A DNA stretch of 64,000 nucleotides, taken from assembly GCA_017311315.1 (NCBI GenBank), contig CM029664.1, positions 45,352,510 through 45,416,509 of the forward strand. The letters are read 5' to 3'. Position numbers and translations under genes: made by a program. This document shows positions 12,251 through 23,777 of this stretch, in pieces. Position 1 is the first letter of the stretch; each line of letters opens with the position of its first letter. Origin of the DNA: Dendrocalamus latiflorus. Taxonomy: Eukaryota; Streptophyta; Magnoliopsida; Poales; Poaceae. The notes under the pieces were generated by a model. It saw only the letters and a list, made by a program, of their open reading frames with translations, ran no database searches and was not told the origin of the DNA.

Positions 12251-12334
12251 CTGGGGGCTAGGTTTGGAATTTCGATTCCGGGGGGCTATTTCGGGAATTT
12301 TGGGTACCAACAGTGCCAAAAGCGTCCAAAATTC

Positions 12335-12913
12335 GAGGACATCGCCATTGGCCTGGAGAAGTCAGAGCAGAGGTTCCTGTGGGTCGTGCGGAGCCCGCGC
12401 AGCGATGACCACAAGTTTGGTGAGCCGCTTCTGGAGTCAGACCTCGACGCACTCTTGCCAGAAGGTTTCTTGGAAATAACAAAACACCGGGGGCTTGTGG
12501 TCAAGTCATGGGTGCTGTAGATGGAGGTGCTGCGCCACAGGGCGATTGGCGCTTCCGTGATGCACTGCGGGTGGAACTCGACGCTGGAGGGCATAACGGC
12601 TGGGCTGCCGCTCCTCTGTTGGCCACTGCACGTAGAGCAGAAGATCAACAAGGTATTTGTTGTGGAGGAGATGAAGCGTGGCGTGGAAATGAAGGGTTAT
12701 TACGAGGTAGTAAAGGCTGAGGAAGTGGAGGTGAAGGTCAGGTGGGTAATGGACACGGACGGAGGACGGGAGCTCCGGGAGCGGGCAGCGGCGGAGAAGG
12801 GTGGAGCGACCGGAGCGCTCAAGGAAGGAGGCTCGTCTCATGTTGCTTTTGTCGAGTTCTTGAAAGATTGGAGGCCGTTAATCGTTGGTGAATCGTGCCA
12901 CGAGCACGGCTAG
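12335..12913 (+). pseudogene. UDP-glycosyltransferase pseudogene, C-terminal part
   Basis: Continues the family alignment exactly where the 2125-2389 piece stops: EDIAIGLEKSEQRFLW, then DLDALLPEGFLEITKHRGLVV (in part), then a damaged PSPG sugar-donor box. The codon corresponding to the box's early Gln is TAG at 12518-12520 where the intact gene has CAG. Downstream are HCGWNSTLEG, LLCWPLHVEQ with the terminal Gln of the box, and the usual C-terminal helix region, ending at TAG 12911-12913. Without its N-terminal half and with the stop it cannot encode an enzyme. Confidence 0.88.
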
Positions 12914-13064
12914 TACTTCGATGTGTACTCTTGTCATGTTCAAAGAATTATGTCTTGCACCTGTGCGATCGGACTTAAGAGGTTATGGATTGTAGAGAAT
13001 TGTACTTCTATTATTGTGCACGCGTATTATTGCTTATGTTTTTTTTAACGCATATTGTAGTAGA

Positions 13065-16000
13065 TGAAAAACCCCAAAATTTCAACCCCAAAATTTTTGT
13101 GAATTTTTACTGAGTTTTTGAGTGAAATTCGAAAACTTTTCTTTCGGGAAAGTTCTCCCCCGAATCCGCTTTCTTTTTCTGGCCGGGTGCCTCCCCTTCT
13201 CCTTTGGCGCCCCGCCTCCTTTCCGCCTCCTCCCCTCCCTGGCGCTCGCGCCCTCTTCCTGTGGGCGCCGCTCCCCGATTCCCGCCTCCTCTTTTCTCCC
13301 GGCGCCTCCTTCCCTCGCGCTTAAGCTGGCGCCGCCCCGGACTCCGCCTTCTCTCTCACCCAGCGCCTCCCTCCGCTCCTCCTCGCCCGCTGGCGCCCCA
13401 GCCCCTCTCCGCCTTCACCCCGCGCACGCGCTGGCGCTGCGCGCTGCGCCTGCGTCGCGCCCGTCTCTGCGCCGCCCTCGGATTCGCGCTGCGCCTGCGT
13501 CAGCTTGACGCCGCGCGGTCCGAAGCCGGCAGCAACTGTGCGCCACGCGTCGCCCGCGTCTGCCCTGGGTCCCGCCTGCCAGAGGCCGCCCGTCCCCTCC
13601 TCCGCGCGCGGACGCGCCCCCGTTCTGCTGCCGCTCACCTGCTCCCCTCTCCCGTCGCCTCGCCATAACTCCCTCTGCAGAGCCGGCGTCACCCCGGTCA
13701 TTGCTCCATCCCGCGGAGGAGACGCCCTACCTGCCCCTGTTGACCCCGGAGCCGCGCCCGTTGCCTTCTCCCCGAAGGACCCTCCCCCCCTCCGCTCGGG
13801 TATAAAGCCCCCTCCCCCTGCCCCCTTGCTTCCTTTGCTTCCCGAGCTCTTCCACCGCCTTCAAACCCCTCCTACCACTCCCAGCCACCTCCCAGAGCGA
13901 CCGATTGAAGTCCCGCCGCTCCGAGCTCCGCCATTGCCGTCCCCTGCGCCGACAAGCCCCGCAAAATGGATCTCCCTCCTCCTTCCTCCATTTCTCGATT
14001 GCATTCGGTTGAAGCTTCCTCCCCACCCCCTGACTGCCGTGGTAAACCTTGCAGGCCCGGTGATCGCCCGTGCAGCTCTGCCGCCGGAGTTCCCTTCCGG
14101 CCGCCACACCCTCTCCGTGGCCAGCGCGCTCCGCAGCTCTCCAGCTTCCATATCCACCACCAGCGTGAGCCTCTTGACCCCCTGTCTGTGTGACCGCGGC
14201 CGATTGAGCTCTCTCGCCGCCGGTGACCCCCTCCGCCACTAAACAACCGAAGCACCCCCCCCCCTTCTTCCTCCCGCCCTCTCCTTTGTTTCCCTTCCCT
14301 TCCAGGGCCCAAAATGGATTCCCCTCGCTCCCCTCTCTCTCCTGGTGCCCTTGGCCGTCGGCGGCATCCCTCCCCGCGCCCGGACCGCCGTCGCCGCCGT
14401 ACCTCTGTCCCGGGAGCCCTGTAGCGGCTGAAGGTGGAAGACGACGCCTCCCCGTGACGTGGCTCTCTCCCGGCCATTCATCTCGTCTGTAATATCTAAC
14501 CTCCGCCGCCCGATCTCGCCGTGCCGCTTCGCCCATCTCCCCACCCCGATGCCGTCCGATCTCCTTCCACCGCATTCGCGCCGCTCGCTCGCTTCGCATC
14601 TGGGCCATCCGCCCGAGCCGCGCGTCAGCCATCCGAGCCGCGTGGGCGCGCGGGAATGGGCCGCTTCCCGGCCTGCCTCTCCCGCCGCGCGCGCGCCGTG
14701 GGCCGCGCCGGCCTTCGGCCGCGCGGGCCGCACAGTGCCAGGCCGCACTGTAGCGTGGGCCGGCCCGAGCACTGTTCATCCCGAATTTTCCAGCCTTTTT
14801 CCAATTTCTAAAATTCCAGAAAATCCAAATAAATCCTAAAAAATCACAGAAAATCCCAACAATTCCCAAATTTCACCACTTTGCTCCAAATAATATCCAG
14901 GACCCATTTTTGGCCTCCACTTCTACAGATTCATCTCAGATAAATTTCTAAAATTCTATTGGAAGGGTTTATGCATTTTACTCCTTTTTAAATAGTTTAT
15001 TTTCCCTCGCTTGATTAGTCTCAAGCTGGATTTAATTTATTTTATGTGTTTGCGCTAGTGTCGGAGATCCCGGAGGTTCAGGCGCAGGCTCCGGATTCAG
15101 GTGTTTCTTCGTTCGAGCTAGCTGAGATCATCCGGATTAACGGCAAATCCCAAATCCTTTGATCATGTTGCAACCCATGTTACTTAATTATATTATTATG
15201 CTATTTGCATTGAGCTAGTTCTGAAATGTTAGTTCGAAAATAAAATAAAATGTTTAGAATGACATGTTATGTAGCTAAACCTACCACCGACAAATGCCAT
15301 GTTAAATTTGTTGCCATGCCTTTGTAACCCTAGAAATAATTACCTGTAATCTAAATAACTGTAGGTTATTATTATCATGCAAAGTCTTGTACTAATAAGG
15401 TTGTGGCTGCGGGCCAATAGAATTTGCAAACCCGACTCTAGGGTAGGGTGGTATGGGACACCGTGCCCTAGAGCGGAGAGTGCCTGCGTGCACAAGGTAG
15501 GGTAAGGGTTGGGGAAAGAGCTGGCGAGTTAGTCTTCGCCCAACTCTTACCCTAGGACTGAAGTTAGGGTAAGGGTGGTGGTGCGCCGCAAGACGGATCG
15601 TTCGCCCACCGCCTACCCTAGGTTGGGTCACGGGCCTGGCAAGGTTGCGGACCATGTGAGAATATAGAGATAGACCCTTACGCTGAGCAAATGACATAGT
15701 GATCGCTCAACCACAGGAGTTGACTTGTCAAGACTGGTCTAGTAGCTGCTCAACTCAATTGAAACTCTACAAGTATTGTAAAAGCTTGATATTAAGAAAG
15801 CGAGGTTAGGTAGGCCGTACTGCGGGTGCCTAACAACGGTAGAGTTCACTCGAAGCGGACGGGAGTTTATTGTGCCAGACCCGAGTGAATTCTACCGGGT
15901 AGAGCCTATATAAAGAGATGAGCAGTGAAACGACCTGGCTTTCTCAACTCAGTCATGAGGGTTAAGGGATCGTGTGGGTAAAGTTGAGCAAACTCTGCAG

Positions 16001-16641
16001 AGTCTAATAAATGGTATTCGAATATGCCGTGCTCCCGGTTAATGGAGCTGTGTCACTTGGGTGATTCCAGCAGCGAAGCTTAAGTAGTTTTGCAAATGCT
16101 TTAACTTGTTTAGGTTGGTTAATTAACTCTTCATGAAAAACCCCAGAGATCTTAAGAAGTAGTTTTGGGTCCGTCTTATCAAAATGTTTGCAAATAAAAC
16201 TGCATCCACTCAAAGTTAATAAATCAAGTATACTCCCTTCCTTTGATGATCCGTGCATGTAGTAAGATAGAGTCCCTTTGGGACTTGCTGAGCCGGTTGT
16301 TTGGCTCGCGGCTTGCTTTTGCCTTTCTTTAGAGGATCAAGACGAAGGTGTTTGTCTCCCCGTTGAGGAAGTCCCGCAAGGTCTCTTCTTCGGCGAGGAC
16401 CCGTGACTTTAGGTCTTGGCCGCGCTCAAGCGGATCTTGGAGCTTCTGTAATGTAATTATACATTGGGCTTGCACGCCCCGCTGTTGAAAAATAGATGTT
16501 AATCCATATGTAAAATATATGCTGGATTTTTGTTGTAAGCATGCAATGGTATACTCTTGCGCGACACTCCATAACTGTTCATGCGTGAATAGTTACAGGG
16601 TGCCGTGTCCGTACGCGCCCCTGGGAATCGGGGGCGTTACA
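13065..16641. mobile_element. long solo LTR (Ty3/gypsy type)
   Basis: The segment begins TGAAAAACCCC and ends GGGGGCGTTACA, giving canonical TG...CA termini. It is flanked on both sides by the identical pentamer GTAGA (13060-13064 and 16642-16646), the 5-bp duplication left by retroviral-type integrases. No internal retrotransposon region follows, so this is a solo LTR left by LTR-LTR recombination. At 3,577 bp it is very long. It has a GC-rich first half (about 13140-14750) and an AT-rich second half, with TATA-like boxes at 13801 and 15907. Long LTRs of this kind occur in some grass gypsy lineages; the lineage was not determined. Open frames in its GC-rich half show no domain. Confidence 0.88.
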
Positions 16642-16646
16642 GTAGA

Positions 16647-17930
16647 TTCAAAAAAACATTTTCGATACAGTTTGAGAAATACTCCGTACACTTATAAAAT
16701 AGTGATGTTTTGTAATACATATAGTCAAACTTTCTAAATTTTAACTATCGATATCTCTGTGAATTTTTAGATCGAACATGTGAAAATGATGCGTATTTTT
16801 GTCTCAAAAAATACTTTTATAATATTTTATTTTAATTACATTTTATAAATATATTGCAATAGAAATTAGTTATCAAAGTTGCATTTTTAAAACTATGTCA
16901 ATGTCCCAAACCTCTATCTTTTGCGACCAGAGGAAGGAAAATCTTCTCCGTTAGATACTTATTGGAAATTTTCTTTCCAAATTCATCGGAGAAAAATCAC
17001 AGTTTTGTCAGTCTCATGGCTAGTCGTATTTTTTTAGCACTGCATGCATCTCTTTTTCACGTACAGGCCCATCAAAGGTATGAGTATGACTACAGATCTC
17101 CTTATGGTGGGTCAAAATTAAGGTACCATCGTGGCAAGTGCCAATTGAACATATTTGATTTGGTATTCTTCTTCTCTTGCGCAAATAATATTCTTCATAC
17201 TTTGAAAACATTTTTCATTGAACTTTACGGGACGTCGCGGCAGTAGTAGTACTACTTCGCGGAGCTAGAAACCGAGGGTTAATCTAGTGTAAAGCATAAA
17301 AACAATGACAAACCATTCAAGCGTGTGCGTCCCAATAGTGGTCAGTGGGTGCAGATGCACCCCAAAAAATCGAAAACAAGTTATTACCATCAGATTTCGG
17401 CCCTATAAGCACCCCCTTGAGCCAATATGTTGCACCCCCACAGCCCAGCTTAGAGCAGGCAGCCCAGTTAACTTGAGCCCGTCATAGGAAGCTGAACCGC
17501 GCGTCTACTCCGCTGGCTTCCCCTCGAGGCTCGCGTCCCTTACTCGCGTCGCTCTGTCTTCCTGCCCGTGGGCCCTGGCACCGCGACTCCGAATCGCCGT
17601 TGCCGATCGGCGATCGCCATTGGCCGTCGCCCAGCCCAGGCCTTAGAGCACGTCTACCATCTGCGGCTCACACCCCCCTCTGTTACGCTCTAGCTTCGCC
17701 ACTGGTCTCAGTGGCAGTTTGTTGAGGGAGCTGTTGAGGTCACGGATTTATTTTCAACCTCGTGTGCTTAGGAACCACACTCGCATGTGTGCGGATGGTG
17801 TGTGTCTAATGGTGTGTACATATATGCATCTACTCGGAAAAAGACATTCAAGCATATGGTTTGAACTCATAATCTTCTGTTATTTCGTTCAGTAAAAGCA
17901 TTTTCAACCCCAGAAGGGAATACTGCTCAC
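16647..17930. other. intergenic, nothing recognised
   Basis: AT-rich sequence to about 17280, then a more GC-balanced stretch to about 17760. I see no domain-bearing frame, RNA gene or clear repeat. Confidence 0.4.
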
Positions 17931-17931
17931 A

Positions 17932-18740
17932 GTTAGGGATGAAAACAGATCGAATACGGACAGATAATGACTCTGCCATATTTGTTTTCATTTTTTTTTC
18001 CAGATGTGGATACGAATACGAATATCCCGAATACGAATACGGATGTGAATAATATCAAATACAAATATGGATTGAATACAAATCGAAACAAAAACGATCA
18101 GAATATTTTTTTTGGAACATGAAAATCTCTTAAATTGTATGCTAGAAATTAACAAAAATATATAACTAGTTTATTTGATGCAGGTAGAATATTTTCATTC
18201 ACAAATGTTAATTACATAGCATAAATTTTGATTCGCTAACAGAAGAATGCATCTTTATTTGGCTCAAGGTATAATGCTTCAGGTCAGTTATATCCATAAC
18301 CTTCAAGCGGGTGTTACTCTGTCTTCCAAACATCTTAAGATGCAGCCGGCTAATGAAGGGCAAAAACTATAGTTAATATCTATTTATATAACCTTGGTAC
18401 CATGAATCACCAAGAGAAGACACTTACCAGGACAATACGGTCTCGATATTCATTCATCTGTATGTGTGACTGCACATAGTAATGCACCTAGAACAGGCCT
18501 TGGCTAGTTGGGCTATTGGGTTGAAATTCCAGATATCCGGCCTTTGTATTATCCGAATAATCTATATTCGTATTTGACAGATAACATGTTTACTGTATTT
18601 ATATTCTAGCATGTTTGCTGTATTTGTATTCATTTTCAAAAAAATCTATATTCATTTTCGATCCAAGAATTATCGAAAAAATCTAATACGAAATAACCCA
18701 AATTTGTTTTCGTCCGAATCAGTTGCCAATCCGTTTTCCC
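17932..18740. mobile_element. decayed hAT-like non-autonomous element
   Basis: The left end reads TTAGGGATGAAAACAGATCG and the right end, reversed, reads GGTGGGAAAACGGATTGG, giving imperfect inverted termini. The interior is rich in runs of GAATACGAATA type that are seen in grass hAT-like elements. No 8-bp target duplication survives and there is no transposase, so the call rests on the termini and internal composition only. Confidence 0.4.
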
Positions 18741-18772
18741 ACCTAACCGCCGCAGCCCAGAGAGCTCATGTA

Positions 18773-18962
18773 TCCCTGCTGATCTCACGCATTACGTCAG
18801 CAATGCGGCACGAACGTCAGCACACACATATGCATGCATGACTTGTGCATATTTTACCGATAATGTCTCCCTGCTGAACTCACGCATTACGTCAGCAATG
18901 CGGCACGAACGTCAGCACACACATATGCATGCATGTCTTGTGCATATTTTACCGATAGATAC
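18773..18962. repeat. 95-bp tandem duplication
   Basis: Two nearly identical adjacent copies start with TCCCTGCTGA at 18773 and 18868. Each contains CACGCATTACGTCAGCAATG and the alternating CACACATATGCATGCATG stretch. Only a few bases differ, so the duplication is recent relative to the decayed surroundings. Confidence 0.9.
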
Positions 18963-19723
18963 CAATTAATAATGCCATCGCAGGTTAGGAGTTGTGTTCG
19001 CTACAATTTTCTCCGCAGACATCATCCCTCCCGCCAAGTACAAGCGTAGATACCAAAGTCAGTATCACTCGTAGTGTACACCACCATGAACCACTTGTCT
19101 GAAAGGCATGAGCACGTACAAGTATAAAATCTTTGCCTAGCTAATCATACAAAATAAAATTTAGATAGCACACAGACTATCCTAATGTGGATGGCCGAGC
19201 CAACAAATTTACTCACTTTGCAGACATGCAACGGAGACAGCTACTCACCTTTTGGCTAAATGCCGCTACTCCATAAGAATCTAGGCAGCCATAGCGCAAT
19301 GGACATTCAGCGACTTCTTGAACTCGAAAACTTGGCAGACCCTATCCTCCATCCATCAATGGTGGGAGCCTGTTATCCTTTCGCCTGGAGCTCCACGGAA
19401 AGCAACGGCAACGATTGTCATGCTAGTTATATGGGAAATTTAGAAGAAAAGGAATGTCCGGATTTTCCAATCAACAATGACCACATCAATATCCTTGATT
19501 ACATGCATAAAAGCGTAAGCCAGAGCTTGGGTTCTTACAGAAGACAACAGGCTAACGGAGCTACCATTTTTCTATATAACTTCATAGCATAGCCTTTTTT
19601 TTCCTTTTCAGTGCCTTCATAGGCCCTTGTGTACTGACTTTTCTTCTCTCCTCAATAGTCTCTATATTATACCCTGGGAGATTCACCCCAGGAGGCCATC
19701 TATATCAGCTTATTTGCAAAAAG

Positions 19724-20000
19724 GCTCTCTGACTTTTTTGAAATCACGTATAGATCCCTGAATTTGCAAAAAGACACCATCATGCATTTTTTCCCATGGA
19801 AAACCCGTTGACTTTTTCGAAATTGCGTACAAGTTCTCAAATTTTCCAGGGAGACCCTCTTTTGCAAGATAAAACCCCACAGTTTTCGTGTTATTGCATA
19901 CAGGTCTGTTTTTTTTTTACCAAAAACCATTCGCTTTTCGCGGAAATACATGTGGACTATCGATTTCTCATGAAAAGCCTCCCGAATTATCGGCTTTTTT
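19724..20000. repeat. diverged ~75-bp repeats
   Basis: Three to four diverged units can be aligned by the pattern GACTTTTT-GAAAT--CGTA followed by a T-rich then A-rich stretch. Units begin near 19730, 19808, 19878 and 19930. The origin is unknown. Confidence 0.45.
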
Positions 20001-20059
20001 TTGTTTCAATTCACCTACTAGCTAATGCGGTGCGGCGCCGTGCTTCCATTGCTAGGTAA

Positions 20060-22135
20060 CTAAGGCAGCGCTCCTTCCCCTTTCAAAAAAAAAAAAGTAT
20101 CACTCGGAGCAAGAGCACCATGACTAGTAGCGTCACGGCTGAAGCTGGCCATCCCACAGTGACACCGTAGGCTCATGGTCCCTTCCATGGACTCCACCAT
20201 GAGTGCACTCCAGAACCACCACCAGCAAAATATCCCTGCCTCTCTGGCCCTACCAGTCCTTCCTTGTCTATGGCTGAGTCCTTTTTAGACTTATACTTAT
20301 AACTTTTAGTTTATACTATATTAATTAGTTTTTAAATAAATTATCTTTTTAAGATAGAGTCTACAAATTGATTGTAGGAGACACTATATCAAATTTATCT
20401 ATATCGGATAAAATCACACGTGAATATCCCTCTTCGTACTCTTTTGCGTACAATCAGAATTCAAAATTTTAACCCAAAAAAATATAAACCAAAACAAAAA
20501 AAACCCCACCTATAACCTCAGTGGCTTCCCGTCAGAGCAGCATGACATGTGGACCATGTGGCTAAGAGCATCCACGGTGTATTAATTGAAGTAAAAAAAA
20601 TCCATCTCATACATCGGTCCCATAGTTATATTAAACGAAATAAAAAAATCCATACGATTTCTCTCTTCATCTGTTCCACACTCCCTTCCTCCCTCTCGTT
20701 CTTATGCTCACCACCACAGCCTACATGTCCCTATCGTGAGTCACGTTAGCCACCTCACACTCCACTTATGGCCAGCTTGTGGCTGTTGTGATGTGCTGTG
20801 CGATTCTTATTTTTAAAGCTACTATAGAAAAGTGATGAAAAGTCTAAAATTGGTTTGGCAAATCAGATTAAAATTGTATAATCCAACCATTTGCTTTGTT
20901 GCAACTTAGATTTGACATAAAGGTGAGGTGGAACTTAATACACATGATGTTAAAAAAGATACAAAGGTACAAATATGTCATATCTGTTTTTGTCAATGCT
21001 AACTTTCAAAGTAATGAATTGGTAGTTACTAATTCAAATTGGCAGATTGCTACTCATTTTTGAGAGTTTTAAAATATTTTTATAAAACAACTAAGGTTCT
21101 ATCTGGTGTTTATTACCATACCTTTTACTTAGTGATAAAATTTATTTGGTTAATTGCAGACAAAATTACGAAATCTAAGGATAATCCCCTTTTAGGCCAT
21201 GCTGTCACAGCAATGAAGAAAATTTTGTTAAATATTTTGGTTCTATTTCACACCTATATTGTTTTACTATCATTTTTTATCATACGAAAAAGTTGATAGG
21301 TTTGCAGATCAGTATAAAGAGAATAGATGAACACATCAGTCTTGATTTCTCATAAGCTTTCGAACATATTAAAAAAGAGCTTTTCCGTGTTTTGGGCACT
21401 TAGGATGGAGTGATATTAAACCTTGATATTATAGGAGAAAGAGAGTAGTTATGTGGGACGTTAGAAATAACCATCTCAATAGTTTAACACTAAACCTTGA
21501 TAATAAAGAACAGTATAATGATTTAATTGTTACATGAATATTCATCAGTACGAAGCCCTTCCAATGCACCATTTTATCATTGCTATTCTTTTTTGTTTTC
21601 TAAAATTATTTGATACTTGTGTGACTTTCAAGTTCATTCTCTCTTCCTCTCTTTCACCTCACCAAAAATTTAACATGACATAGCTAGTGGATGGATTCTT
21701 TCGGACTGATGGCTGATGTTTTAAATATTTGAATTCTGACTGTTCGCGAGAGACAGTACGTATAGGAAAATAGTCGCATGTGATTTCGACTGGTACAGCT
21801 GAACTCAGTGTACTTTTTACTACAATATTTTTATTGACTCCACATTGAAAAACATACCGTTTAAAAGCTAGTTACTATTGACAGTACGAACATAAACCCA
21901 AAAAAAAAAGCTGGTTCGAATCCAGCAAATATCAAACACAAATGAGTGTTGAAGGCGCCTTACGTATTCAGGCTTGTTGCTATGAATTTCTAATTTTGAT
22001 GTGTGAAGTGTTTGCAGCCGAAAAACTATCAAAAGTCGCAGCCGAAGAGAAGTATTATATACTCGTTTCAAGAGTTAAGTGTTTGCTTCTTCCAGAAGAT
22101 ACCAAGTTATCCCTACCTCACAGGACTCCAAACAA
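20060..22135. other. intergenic upstream of the UGT gene
   Basis: AT-rich DNA with several short open frames but no domain, splice structure or RNA gene that I can support. It may hold miniature inverted-repeat elements, none of which I could delimit. Confidence 0.4.
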
Positions 22136-22273
22136 GTCAACCGCGCTTCTTCTCCGGCAAGGCAGCATGTAGCTATAAGTCGCGCGCACCACTCCGCCTC
22201 CTAAGTCAACCGCTCTTCTTCTCCGGCAAGGCAGCACGCAGCTATAAGTCGCGTGCACCACTCCACCTCCCAA
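22136..22273. repeat. 69-bp tandem duplication in the UGT promoter
   Basis: Two adjacent ~69-bp copies (22136-22204 and 22205-22273) share CAACCG-CTTCTTCTCCGGCAAGGCAGCA followed by AGCTATAAGTCGCG and CACCACTCC. Each copy brings its own TATAAG box, so the gene has two core-promoter-like segments in series. Confidence 0.88.
22243..22248 (+). promoter_or_regulatory. proximal TATA box of the UGT gene
   Basis: TATAAG lies 101 bp upstream of the ATG at 22344, in the second copy of the duplicated segment. The equivalent box of the first copy is at 22174-22179. The proximal one has the more usual spacing. Confidence 0.5.
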
Positions 22274-22343
22274 CAGCCCACATCATCTGTATTTTTTTTT
22301 TCCAATCTTGCCCAAGTCCTACTGTCCTAGTAATCAACTAGCC

Positions 22344-23777
22344 ATGAAGCAGACCGTCGTCCTGTACCCTGGCGGCGGCGTCGGGCACGTCGTCCCAATG
22401 ACAGAGCTCGCCTACGCCTTCCAGAAGCACGGCTACGACGTCACCATGGTGCTCGTTGAGCCGCCCTTCAAGTCGTCCGACTCCGGCGCCACAGTCGTCG
22501 AGCGTATTGCCGCCTCCAACCCGTCCATCTCCTTTCATGTCCTCCCGCCCCTCCCTGCTCCCGACTTCGCCACCTCCGGCAAGCACCCTTTCTTCCTCAT
22601 GCTCCAGCTCCTGCGCCAGTACAACGAGCGACTCGAGACCTTCCTCCGCTCCATTCCCCGGCAGCGCTTGCACTCCCTTGTCATCGACATGTTCTGCGTC
22701 GACGCCATCGACGTCTGCGCGAAGCTCGGCGTCCCGGTCTACACGTTCTTCGCCTCGGGCGCCTCGACCCTGTCCGTCCTAACCCAGCTGCCGGCGTTGC
22801 TTGCCGACAGGCAGACGGGCCTGAAGGAGCTGGGAGACACGCCTCTCGATTTCCTTGGCGTTCCGCCGATGCCGGCGTCTCATCTCGTCAAGGAACTGCT
22901 CGAACACCCGGAGGACGAGATGTGCAAGGCCATGATGGACATCTGGAAGCGTAACACGGACACCATGGGCGTTCTGGTGAACACGTTCGAGTCCATGGAG
23001 AGCCGAGCGGTGCAGGCGCTCAGGGACCCGCTCTGCGTCCCCGGCCGGGTGCTGCCCCCGATCTACTGCGTCGGGCCCTTGGTCGGCAAGGGCGCGAAGG
23101 ATGACGACAAAGCGGAGAGGCACGAGTGCCTCGCGTGGCTCGATGCGCAACCGGACCAGAGCGTCGTGTTCATCTGCTTCGGAAGCAGGGGCACGCTCTC
23201 CAAGGACCAGCTCAAGGAGATCGCCGTTGGTTTGGAGAAGTCAGGGCAACGGTTCCTATGGACCGTGCGCACACCGGACGGCAGCGGCGACCCGAAGAGG
23301 TTCATTGAGCAACGCCCCGAGCCAGACCTCGACGCGCTCCTGCCAGAGGGGTTTCTGGTTCGGACCAAGGACAGGGGCCTAGTCGTCAAGTCATGGGCGC
23401 CGCAGGTGGACGTGCTCCAGCACCCGGCGATCGGCGCGTTCGTGACTCACTGCGGGTGGAACTCGACGCTGGAGGGCGTCACAGCGGGGGTGCCGATGCT
23501 GTGCTGGCCACTGTACGCGGAGCAGAATATGAACAAGGTGTTCATGACGGAGGACATGGGTGTTGCGGTGGAGCTGGAGGGGTACAGGACGGGTTTCATC
23601 AAAGCGGACGAGGTGGAGGCCAAGGTGAGGCTGGTGGTGGAGTCCGAGGAAGGGAGGGAGCTCAGGGCGCGAGTGGCGGCGCGAAAGAAAGAGGCGGAGG
23701 CAGTGCTGGAGGAAGGAGGCTCGTCACAGGCGGCGTTTGTCCAGTTCTTGTTGGATGTGGAGAAGCACCGGGACTAG
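22344..23777 (+). CDS. family-1 UDP-glycosyltransferase, UGT88-like
   Basis: Intronless gene of 477 residues, normal for plant family-1 enzymes, which transfer a sugar (usually glucose) from a UDP-sugar to hydroxyls of flavonoids and other small molecules in the cytosol. The ATG at 22344 is chosen because YPGGGVGHVVPM with the catalytic His15 follows at the usual distance; an in-frame extension upstream has no ATG. A VIDMFCVDA segment holds the likely partner Asp. The PSPG donor box spans residues 351-394, starting WAPQ, containing HCGWNSTLEG and ending AEQ with the terminal Gln. The C-terminus ends LLDVEKHRD. The overall pattern resembles the UGT88 group; the acceptor cannot be told from sequence. 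Decayed relatives lie on the same strand at 2125-12913 and 26335-26678, so this is the surviving member of a tandem cluster. Confidence 0.93.
   Translation: MKQTVVLYPGGGVGHVVPMTELAYAFQKHGYDVTMVLVEPPFKSSDSGATVVERIAASNPSISFHVLPPLPAPDFATSGKHPFFLMLQLLRQYNERLETFLRSIPRQRLHSLVIDMFCVDAIDVCAKLGVPVYTFFASGASTLSVLTQLPALLADRQTGLKELGDTPLDFLGVPPMPASHLVKELLEHPEDEMCKAMMDIWKRNTDTMGVLVNTFESMESRAVQALRDPLCVPGRVLPPIYCVGPLVGKGAKDDDKAERHECLAWLDAQPDQSVVFICFGSRGTLSKDQLKEIAVGLEKSGQRFLWTVRTPDGSGDPKRFIEQRPEPDLDALLPEGFLVRTKDRGLVVKSWAPQVDVLQHPAIGAFVTHCGWNSTLEGVTAGVPMLCWPLYAEQNMNKVFMTEDMGVAVELEGYRTGFIKADEVEAKVRLVVESEEGRELRARVAARKKEAEAVLEEGGSSQAAFVQFLLDVEKHRD

Larger units (their letters stand above)
2390..12334. mobile_element. 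Mutator-like transposon block inserted in a UGT pseudogene
   Basis: About 9.9 kb separates two abutting halves of one glycosyltransferase pseudogene. The block carries a mudrA-like transposase (minus), a plant-mobile-domain gene (minus), a zinc-finger/coiled-coil gene (minus) and a small GRF-zinc-finger gene (plus), a set typical of grass Mutator-like elements. I could not find convincing terminal inverted repeats or a clean 9-11 bp target duplication at the edges: near the left edge there is CCAAAGACG and near the right edge CCAAAAGCG, which is suggestive but not exact. The block may therefore be several nested insertions rather than one element. Confidence 0.7.

Noticed and set aside
13118..14869. 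Long Pro/Arg/Ala-rich open frames on both strands
   Set aside because: They lie in the GC-rich half of a solo LTR, overlap in many frames and have no recognisable domain.
16962..17246. A 94-codon frame with a hydrophobic start
   Set aside because: No domain, neighbour or promoter supports it, and the sequence is AT-rich intergenic.
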